A stretch of DNA of 34,527 nucleotides from positions 1 through 34,527 of the forward strand of contig CALYAD010000041.1 of NCBI GenBank assembly GCA_944393415.1. The letters are read 5' to 3'. The translations under genes and the position numbers were made by a program. Position 1 is the stretch's first letter, and each line of letters begins with the position of its first letter. Shown piece after piece: positions 1 through 5,659 of the stretch. Origin of the DNA: an uncultured Clostridia bacterium (GTDB taxonomy: Bacteria > Bacillota > Clostridia > Oscillospirales > CAG-272). Below the pieces are notes generated by a model. It was not told the origin of the DNA, ran no database searches, and saw nothing but the letters and a program-made list of their open reading frames with translations.

Positions 1-200
1 CTCGACGCCGCCGCGCTTCCCGCTTCCGTCGCCGCCTTGACCGCTCCGACGTCGCCTCTTACCATGACGGATACCAGTCCGGAGCCGATCTTCTCTGTTC
101 CGATAAGAGTCACGTTAGCCGCCTTTAGCATCGCGTCCGCAGCCTCTATCGCCGCGACAAGTCCTCTTGTTTCTACCATTCCGAGTGCTTCAAGTGCCAT
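1..200 (-). CDS. BMC-H shell protein, PduA/EutM-like (partial, cut by window edge)
   Basis: Hexameric microcompartment shell protein. The first 66 codons are present, from ATG at 200; the C-terminal third lies beyond position 1. The N-terminus [20 protein letters not shown] and the pore segment [11 protein letters not shown] are those of PduA/EutM-type BMC-H tiles, including the conserved Lys26 that lines the hexamer-hexamer edge in PduA. It is a close paralogue of the shell gene at 731-1009: no indels and about 93% identical bases over the shared 200. The protein differs at only three residues (L25, N29, T31 here; V, E, K there). An AAAGG-like site lies a few bases upstream of the ATG. The fourth shell gene of the operon in transcription order. 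Confidence 0.93.
   Translation of the reverse strand, partial: MALEALGMVETRGLVAAIEAADAMLKAANVTLIGTEKIGSGLVSVMVRGDVGAVKAATEAGSAAAS
1..200 (-). repeat. Near-identical duplication, copy A (copy B at 810-1009)
   Basis: Bases 1-200 align without gaps to 810-1009 at a constant offset of 809. I count about 14 mismatches by eye. Nine of them fall in one stretch at roughly 106-128, and the flanks are almost identical. The two copies are tandem paralogous shell genes separated by a different shell gene. Confidence 0.85.
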
Positions 201-380
201 TTTATTTACCTTTATTATAGTTCCTTTCTACGCCGAGTCCGGCGTTTTGAGTGGTTCGCCTACGGCATTCTGAGCCTTGCTTAACGACAACAGCAGCCAC
301 ATAAGGCGGAAATATTTTTTCTTACTTTACCGTTTCACATATACCGTGACGTCCTTTTTCGCAGGCGTGTCATGATGAAG

Positions 381-677
381 TCATAGAGTGTTTTTTCTCT
401 TCAGACGCTGCGCCGAAAGCTCCGCAAGTCGTACCGTTTCCGGATGCGGATTTGCGATCACCGCGGATGCGCACGGCTTTTTTATACATTTTTCCGACGC
501 GGCGTCCACCGCCGCCGTAACCGCCGAGACATCCCCGGTAACTATTATAGTAACCAGCCTGCCGCCGAGCTTTCTTTCCCAGCTTACTAAGCCTACCGAC
601 GCGCTTTTGCACATAATATCAAGCGCGTCCACCGCCGCCGCAACACCGCTTACCTCGACAAAACCAAGTGATTTCAT
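381..677 (-). CDS. BMC-H shell protein with LGGR pore loop
   Basis: A 98-residue single-domain BMC protein that assembles into hexamers of the compartment shell. It begins MKSLGFVEVSGVAAAVDALD, and the segment WERKLGGRLVTIIVTGDVSA aligns with the strand-pore-strand portion of PduA. The pore loop is therefore LGGR rather than GSG, which puts an arginine next to the pore. Two cysteines occur near residue 75 (KCIKKPC). An upstream in-frame ATG at 704 exists, but the ATG at 677 is preferred because CGGAGG sits four bases upstream and the fold begins there. It lies 53 bases after the 731-1009 gene, with 180 bases before the next shell gene. What it transports is unknown. Confidence 0.9.
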   Translation of the reverse strand: MKSLGFVEVSGVAAAVDALDIMCKSASVGLVSWERKLGGRLVTIIVTGDVSAVTAAVDAASEKCIKKPCASAVIANPHPETVRLAELSAQRLKRKNTL

Positions 678-730
678 AGAGCCTCCGTTTTTTGGGTTTA
701 GCATATATCCTAAGAAGACACGTTAAATTT

Positions 731-1009
731 TCAGTCCAGAGAAGGCAGTATCTTCTCAACATCCGCGTGAGGACGGGGAATGACATGTACCGCGATCAAT
801 TCACCAAGCTTTGACGCCGCCGCGCTTCCCGCTTCCGTCGCCGCCTTGACCGCTCCGACGTCGCCTCTTACCATGACGGATACCAGTCCGGAACCGATCT
901 TCTCCGTTCCGATAAGCTTTACCTCCGCCGCTTTCACCATCGCGTCCGCAGCCTCTATCGCCGCGACAAGTCCTCTTGTTTCTACCATTCCGAGTGCTTC
1001 GAGTGCCAT
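731..1009 (-). CDS. BMC-H shell protein, PduA/EutM-like
   Basis: A 92-residue canonical BMC-H tile, probably the major facet protein of the shell. It has the PduA/EutM layout: [20 protein letters not shown] at the N-terminus, Lys26 in AMVKAAE, a glycine/serine pore loop (KIGSG), [12 protein letters not shown] in the second half, and the [12 protein letters not shown] tail typical of this group. A site resembling AGGA is spaced about eight bases before the ATG. It lies 41 bases downstream of the 1051-1365 shell gene. Bases 810-1009 are a near copy of window positions 1-200, so the operon carries two almost identical major tiles. Confidence 0.95.
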   Translation of the reverse strand: MALEALGMVETRGLVAAIEAADAMVKAAEVKLIGTEKIGSGLVSVMVRGDVGAVKAATEAGSAAASKLGELIAVHVIPRPHADVEKILPSLD

Positions 1010-1050
1010 ATTGTTTTTCCTAACCTTTCGAGTAATTATTTTTAGTTTTT

Positions 1051-1365
1051 TTACTTTTTATCAAAAGCGTTCAGACGGAGCATTTTTTCGGTTGACTCCT
1101 CCGTATTCGCTATTATATGGCTGGAGACGACGCCAGTCAGAGCGTTTGCCGCGCTTTCAGCCGCCTCCACCGCCGCCCTTACATCCTCCACGCTGCCTCT
1201 GAATTTTATCAGAACTATCAGCGGAACCGGAAGCTTTTCAGCGTTGGCCGGTTTGTTTTTATCAAATGTTTCAACGGTGACATTTGCCGCTTTGCATCCG
1301 GCGTCGCAGGCGACAAAAGCCGCTGTGAGTCCGTAGACCTCGATTAGTCCCGTAGCCTTTCCCAT
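1051..1365 (-). CDS. BMC-H shell protein with extended loop and LPVP pore
   Basis: A 104-residue BMC-H protein of the compartment shell. The first half, [20 protein letters not shown], is the usual beta-alpha start. Compared with PduA there are about 11 extra residues between the second strand and the pore ([11 protein letters not shown]), and the pore loop reads KLPVP, so the predicted opening is hydrophobic and proline-rich. The second half ([17 protein letters not shown]) is conventional. Its start lies only 12 bases after the alcohol dehydrogenase stop, with no strong ribosome binding site (a GGTGA-like sequence), which suggests translational coupling. The permeant molecule is unknown. 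Confidence 0.9.
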   Translation of the reverse strand: MGKATGLIEVYGLTAAFVACDAGCKAANVTVETFDKNKPANAEKLPVPLIVLIKFRGSVEDVRAAVEAAESAANALTGVVSSHIIANTEESTEKMLRLNAFDKK

Positions 1366-1377
1366 GCGCCGTCACCG

Positions 1378-2580
1378 TTATTCGTTGACGATCGCTATTT
1401 TCAGACCTTCCATCTTAAGGTTGGTCTCCAGCGCCTCGTTTATCTTATCGAGCGGGAATCGGTGAGTTATCAGTTTTTCAAGCGGAAGCCCGATCCCTTT
1501 AGCCCGTTTGAGAAAGTCAAAGGTAGTACAGTAATCTCTTAAAGTATATACCCAAGAGCCCACTGTGGTTATCTCTTTTGAGCAGATATCAAAATGCGGA
1601 TTTATGGTCGCGTCTCCGCCGTTAATGAAAAATCCAAGCTCGCAGAGCCCTCCGCCGTTTCTGATGAATTTGTATATATTGGAGTGCGCAGCGGGCGATC
1701 CGGTGCACTGGAACGCGAAGTCCGCGCCGTGACCTCCGAAAGCTTCCCTGACCGCTTCGGCAAGTGCCTCTATACCCTTATAATTTTTAAAATTCACTAC
1801 CTCAGTGGCTCCCATCCGCTTTGCAAACTCAAGACGCTTATCCTCTCCGTCGAGCGCGACGATATTTTCCGTTCCCATCGTGCGCAGCACCGCTATACAG
1901 ATGAGCCCTATGGGACCGCACCCCTGAACGACCACTCTCGAGTTGAATCTGAGTATTCCGGTGGATTTAGCCCGCTCTACGGCGTGTACGAGTACCGCGC
2001 ACGGCTCTATCAGTATTCTGCTGTCGAGATCAAGGTCGCTTACATTGAAGACAGTAGAGCCGCCTCTTATAAATATGTAGTCTGAAAACCAGCCGTTTAA
2101 ATGCTTGTCGTCGTCCGGCAAAAGCCCGTAAACATCCGCGCCGCCGACGTTTTGTTTGTTAAGATCGAACATTGTTATATCCGGATTATCCTTGAATATC
2201 ATACATGTCACGACCTTGTCGCCTACCGCGAGCGGCTTGCCCGCGCTGTCCTTTTTCACGTTTTTCCCCATTTTCACTATCTCCCCGGTTCCCTCGTGAC
2301 CAAGCACGACCGGGATGAGAGAAAACGGATCCCGTTTGAATTCGTGAGCGTCAGTACCGCATACCCCGCAGCCCTCGACCTTAACGAGTATATCGTCGTC
2401 CCCGACCTCGGGGATCGGATATTCCTGAATGTCGAAATGCTCGGCTCTTGTAAGCATTGCCACTCTTGCCCTATCCGGAATATCTTGGACAGAACGCTTT
2501 TTCGGAACAGCTTCTTTGCTTCCGAGATTTTCCAGCACCTGCCTGACTATCTTCTCGATATCTGTGGATTTCATATCCAT
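1378..2580 (-). CDS. Encapsulated zinc-dependent (MDR) alcohol dehydrogenase
   Basis: A 400-residue medium-chain alcohol dehydrogenase predicted to reduce an aldehyde inside the compartment and recycle NADH. Residues 4-21 (KSTDIEKIVRQVLENLGS) form an amphipathic helix followed by a linker, the hallmark of a BMC encapsulation peptide. Catalytic zinc ligands are C74 (GCGVCGTD), H95/E96 (LGHE) and E192 (IEPCA). A Rossmann motif GCGPIG lies at 220-225. The four-cysteine lobe for structural zinc common in this superfamily is not seen at residues 100-150. The reading frame can extend to a TTG at 2601, but the ATG at 2580 (or 2574) fits the AAAGGA and AAGG sites. The substrate may be propionaldehyde or lactaldehyde; the sequence alone does not decide. 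Confidence 0.88.
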   Translation of the reverse strand: MDMKSTDIEKIVRQVLENLGSKEAVPKKRSVQDIPDRARVAMLTRAEHFDIQEYPIPEVGDDDILVKVEGCGVCGTDAHEFKRDPFSLIPVVLGHEGTGEIVKMGKNVKKDSAGKPLAVGDKVVTCMIFKDNPDITMFDLNKQNVGGADVYGLLPDDDKHLNGWFSDYIFIRGGSTVFNVSDLDLDSRILIEPCAVLVHAVERAKSTGILRFNSRVVVQGCGPIGLICIAVLRTMGTENIVALDGEDKRLEFAKRMGATEVVNFKNYKGIEALAEAVREAFGGHGADFAFQCTGSPAAHSNIYKFIRNGGGLCELGFFINGGDATINPHFDICSKEITTVGSWVYTLRDYCTTFDFLKRAKGIGLPLEKLITHRFPLDKINEALETNLKMEGLKIAIVNE

Positions 2581-2642
2581 TGCCTTGACAGTTCCTTTCA
2601 ATTATTTATTTGCTTTAAATACACAAGATTTACTATATTACG

Positions 2643-3131
2643 TCAATTATCCTTTTCCGCGAGCTCCGTCTCGAAAAAGCTTTTTCCGAAGTCTGCGAGC
2701 GCTGTATCCTGAGCCTCGCTCCCTCCGCTCACCCCAAGTCCGCCGATTATATCGCCTGTGCTTCCGACCAGCGGCTCGCCGCCCCCGAAAACAACAATCC
2801 TTCCGCCGTTAGTAAACTGCACTCCATACAACTCCGCCCCCGGCTGCGCCAAAGCCTTAAGTTTGCTTGTAGACATCTTGAGCGCAACGACAGTATACGC
2901 TTTGCCCATCGCTACATCGACGCTCGCGATATACGCTCCGTCCATGCTTTCAAGCAGCTTTGGATTTCCCGCCGCGTCGCTTACGCAAACTACGACCTTG
3001 ATACCGATTCGTTCCGCTTCCTTCATAACCGCGCGACTCAGAGTCCTGGCTCCGGTCAGGGTCATTTCCCTGCCGGCTTTCAGCTTTTCAACGGTATCGG
3101 AAACTATTTTTCTGATCTCGTTTTCGTTCAT
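2643..3131 (-). CDS. GlcG/HbpS/PduO C-terminal-domain-like protein
   Basis: A 162-residue protein of the GlcG/PduO-C family (DUF336). It has the family's segments VVVCVSDAAGNPKLLESMDGAY, a central SVDVAMGKAYTVVALKMST and the glycine-rich end GGGEPLVGSTGDIIGGLGVS. PduO proteins couple this domain to a cobalamin adenosyltransferase; here it stands alone, in a locus that should need no B12. Members have been linked to haem or cofactor binding, but the role in microcompartments is unsettled. The first 18 residues (NENEIRKIVSDTVEKLKAG) are predicted helical and amphipathic, like an encapsulation peptide. The ATG at 3131 is chosen over an upstream GTG at 3143 because GGAG lies 11 bases upstream. 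It follows the aldolase by 36 bases. Confidence 0.85.
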   Translation of the reverse strand: MNENEIRKIVSDTVEKLKAGREMTLTGARTLSRAVMKEAERIGIKVVVCVSDAAGNPKLLESMDGAYIASVDVAMGKAYTVVALKMSTSKLKALAQPGAELYGVQFTNGGRIVVFGGGEPLVGSTGDIIGGLGVSGGSEAQDTALADFGKSFFETELAEKDN

Positions 3132-3167
3132 AGTTCTTACCACTCCGCAAAAGACGGACCATAAATC

Positions 3168-3962
3168 TTACTTACCGAGCTGTTCAAGCACCATCTTGGT
3201 TATCATCGCGACCGTGTCCGCGTCGGTCTTTTTATCTCCGCAGCTTCCGCCGCAGCCATGACAGCTTGGCTTGCCAGCCTTCGCGTTAGGGCAGAGGTCT
3301 GCGGGGTGCTTGCCCTTGAGACCGAACTGACGGCGTATCTCATAAAGTCTCTCGACCTGAGCCGGAGTAAGCTCCTTCGGACCTCCAAGCATCTTTGACT
3401 GATAAAGAAGCTGAGCATAGAACTCGACCGACTCCATCTTATGATAGGCGTTAAGAAGCGTATCCGAAAATGACAGCGCTCCGTGGTTTGCGAGCAGCAC
3501 CGCATCGTAATGCTGCAGATACTTCGATACCGCGTCCGGAATCTCCTCGGTTGAAGGGGTTCCGTATTCCGCTATCGGAACGCATCCGAGCGCTATAACG
3601 GCTTCCGGCATGATAGGCTCTGTGAGAGGTATGCCGGCTATCGCAAACGAAGTGGCGTACAGCGGGTGCGCATGCACTACCGCGTTGACGTCGGGACGCT
3701 CGCGGTACACTCTCATATGCATCTTTATCTCCGACGAGGGCTTGAAGCCCGCGTTCGCCTGTATCACCTTTCCGGCTGCGTCGACCTTACAGATATACTC
3801 GGGAGTCATGAAGCCCTTGGACACTCCGGTCGGGGTGCAAAGGAACTCGTTTTCACTGAGCTTAACGGAAATATTTCCGTCGTTTGAAGCGACCATTCCC
3901 TTATTATAGATACGCTTTCCGATATCGCATATCTGTTTTTTTATCTCATACTCGTTTACCAT
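3168..3962 (-). CDS. Encapsulated class II aldolase (fuculose/rhamnulose-phosphate aldolase type) with Cys-rich linker
   Basis: A 264-residue zinc aldolase of the FucA/AraD family, predicted to split L-fuculose-1-phosphate (or rhamnulose-1-phosphate) into DHAP and L-lactaldehyde. Expected active-site residues are E78, H97, H99 (AVVHAHP) and H160 (LANHGAL). After the aldolase core, which ends near residue 215, comes a linker with four cysteines (C224, then C234, C237, C241 in CHGCGGSC). A terminal amphipathic helix at 246-264 (DADTVAMITKMVLEQLGK) has encapsulation-peptide character. The ATG at 3962 is chosen because AAGGAG lies nine bases upstream; the frame stays open to 4085 without a comparable site. 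An encapsulated aldolase is what separates GRM5 compartments from other glycyl radical types. Sugar preference is not decided by sequence. Confidence 0.92.
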   Translation of the reverse strand: MVNEYEIKKQICDIGKRIYNKGMVASNDGNISVKLSENEFLCTPTGVSKGFMTPEYICKVDAAGKVIQANAGFKPSSEIKMHMRVYRERPDVNAVVHAHPLYATSFAIAGIPLTEPIMPEAVIALGCVPIAEYGTPSTEEIPDAVSKYLQHYDAVLLANHGALSFSDTLLNAYHKMESVEFYAQLLYQSKMLGGPKELTPAQVERLYEIRRQFGLKGKHPADLCPNAKAGKPSCHGCGGSCGDKKTDADTVAMITKMVLEQLGK

Positions 3963-4000
3963 TTTATTTCTCCTTTTATGTATGGTTTTGTTTACTTGAT

Positions 4001-4429
4001 TTATAAGCGCTGCTTTCGCAGGTAGGCTTTCAGTTCCTCTATTCCGCGTCCGGTATGCGAATCCACTAAGAATATCCTTCTGCATCCCGAAAGACGGAGC
4101 CAGCCCTCGGCTCTTGACGGGTCGGCACGGTCGATTTTTGTTACAACGCCGATTACGTCCCGGTTTATCATCGGCGCGACGTTCGGCGGGAACAGCGAAT
4201 ATTCGTCGTCCGCCGATATCAGCATCGCGACCACGTCAGCTTCATATGAGTATATGGCGAGCGCCGCGCCGAGTCCGTGCACCTCGGCATATTCGCCGGG
4301 AGAATCTATCAGCCAGTCGCCGTAATCCATATACTGCGTTTTTATGTATCTTATCTCTTCTCCCCGCAGCGCCTGCTTCAGCGTTGTTTTTCCCACGCCG
4401 TGACGCCCCACGAGCAGAACCTTTTTCAT
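4001..4429 (-). CDS. eutP: EutP/PduV-like small GTPase
   Basis: A 142-residue Ras-like GTPase of the EutP/PduV family, associated with microcompartment operons and, for PduV, linked to compartment positioning. The P-loop is GRHGVGKTT (residues 8-16), the DxPG-type G3 motif is IDSPGEYAE, and the G4 motif is TKID. The ATG at 4429 shares its A with the TGA of the upstream shell gene (TGATG), which indicates coupled translation. An ATG at 4450 is possible but has no ribosome binding site and adds residues the family lacks. The aldolase gene follows after 38 bases. The nucleotide-binding assignment is firm; the cellular role is inferred from family. Confidence 0.88.
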   Translation of the reverse strand: MKKVLLVGRHGVGKTTLKQALRGEEIRYIKTQYMDYGDWLIDSPGEYAEVHGLGAALAIYSYEADVVAMLISADDEYSLFPPNVAPMINRDVIGVVTKIDRADPSRAEGWLRLSGCRRIFLVDSHTGRGIEELKAYLRKQRL

Positions 4430-4782
4430 CAGGTTTTCGTTATCGCGCATACCGTAAATCCCAAAGTCTCCTCACAGTACGACGTTACCGCCTTAAGCGA
4501 TGCTTCGACCTCCGAAAACGTACCCGTAAGTATCACGGTTCCGCTGAAGCGGTCGACAAACCCGAGCTGAACGCCCGAGGCCTTGATCGATATATCTCCC
4601 GCGATAATCGCGGTCTCGGCGGGGCTCAGTGTAAGAATTCCTATCGCCGACTTTGAATACTCGACCGCCGGGTCAAGCCCTAATTTTTTATACAATATCT
4701 CGTCCGGGTTCGCTATGATATGAGCAAGCGTTATCTGCTTACCCGGCACGAGTTCCTGAATTATTCTGTGTTTTTCCGACAT
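4429..4782 (-). CDS. eutS: EutS/PduU-type circularly permuted BMC shell protein
   Basis: A 117-residue BMC-domain protein of the EutS/PduU type, in which the fold is circularly permuted and the N-terminal residues form a small barrel over the pore. The diagnostic start RIIQELVPGKQITLAHIIAN is present, followed by AIGILTLSPAETAIIAGDIS and the signature LGFVDRFSGTVILTG. It contributes a specialised hexamer to the shell. GGAG lies about nine bases before the ATG. The stop overlaps the start of the EutP-like gene by one base, and it lies 53 bases after the activase. In other GRM and Eut/Pdu loci eutS and eutP are likewise adjacent. Confidence 0.93.
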   Translation of the reverse strand: MSEKHRIIQELVPGKQITLAHIIANPDEILYKKLGLDPAVEYSKSAIGILTLSPAETAIIAGDISIKASGVQLGFVDRFSGTVILTGTFSEVEASLKAVTSYCEETLGFTVCAITKT

Positions 4783-4835
4783 TTCGGCTCACTCTCCGTA
4801 ATCCGTAAAATATCCTACCGGCATTCACCCGCAGC

Positions 4836-5624
4836 CTAACCGCCTATCTGCCCTTTAAGTCCTCTTTTATTCACTATCTCAAGCAGCGCGTTCATCTTGT
4901 CCTTTTCCGGCACTTTTATATGCTCCATCGTGTACTGTCTTCCGAGTCCCGCGTATTTATCCGAGCCTATCCTGTGATACGGCAGGAGATGCATCGCCTT
5001 CACCGTTCCGAGTGAACTAACGAAATCCGCAATTTCCCCTATTTCAGTCTCCGTATCGTTGAAGGTAGGAATAACCGGTGTTCTTATAATTAAATTTTTC
5101 GCGTTTTTCGAGATATAAACGGCGTTTTCCAGTATCAGCGCGTTATCGCGCGAGGTAAATTCCCTGTGCTTTACGCCGTCCATATGCTTTATGTCCATGA
5201 GCACCGTATCAATAAACGGCAGAATCCGCTCAAATATTCCGGTATCGGCGTAGCCCGCGGTCTCTATCGCGGTGTTTATACCCGAAAACTTAGCGCTTTT
5301 AAGCAACGCCTCCGTAAAATCCGGTTGCGCGGTGCATTCGCCGCCGGAGAGTGTCATGCCTCCGCCGGAGCGTTGATAATACACTCTGTCGCGCCCGACC
5401 TCTTCCATGACCTCGCCTACCGTAATATCCCTGCCCACGTCCTTTACCACTCCCGCCGTGACGATCTTCTGCACCGCCCATTCCTGTGATTCGGGGTTAC
5501 AGCACCATCTGCACCTGAGCGGACAGCCTTTAAGAAAAACTATCGTCCTTATACCCGGACCGTCGTGTATGGAAAAACGCTGTATATTGAATATCCTGCC
5601 CTTAACATCAAGCAGAGCTTCCAT
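4836..5624 (-). CDS. Glycyl radical enzyme activase (radical SAM)
   Basis: A 262-residue radical SAM protein that installs the glycyl radical on the dehydratase encoded just upstream. The CxxxCxxC cluster motif is C34, C38, C41 (KGCPLRCRWC), with the family segment FSIHDGPGIRT before it and the SAM-contacting GGGMTLSGGE at 87-96. The region between cluster and GGGMTLSGGE is only about 45 residues and has no ferredoxin-like cysteine pairs. The protein therefore resembles pyruvate formate-lyase activase in size rather than the longer two-extra-cluster activases of choline lyase and glycerol dehydratase. An AAAGGA lies about 13 bases upstream of the ATG. The gap to the glycyl radical enzyme gene is 35 bases. 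Confidence 0.94.
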   Translation of the reverse strand: MEALLDVKGRIFNIQRFSIHDGPGIRTIVFLKGCPLRCRWCCNPESQEWAVQKIVTAGVVKDVGRDITVGEVMEEVGRDRVYYQRSGGGMTLSGGECTAQPDFTEALLKSAKFSGINTAIETAGYADTGIFERILPFIDTVLMDIKHMDGVKHREFTSRDNALILENAVYISKNAKNLIIRTPVIPTFNDTETEIGEIADFVSSLGTVKAMHLLPYHRIGSDKYAGLGRQYTMEHIKVPEKDKMNALLEIVNKRGLKGQIGG

Positions 5625-5659
5625 ATCAAATGACCGTTCCTTTCGCCGTTTTACCGTTT

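Noticed and set aside
201..380. A hidden small gene between the first two shell genes
   Set aside because: Only very short open stretches exist on the minus strand; no BMC motif or ribosome binding site with a usable start was found.
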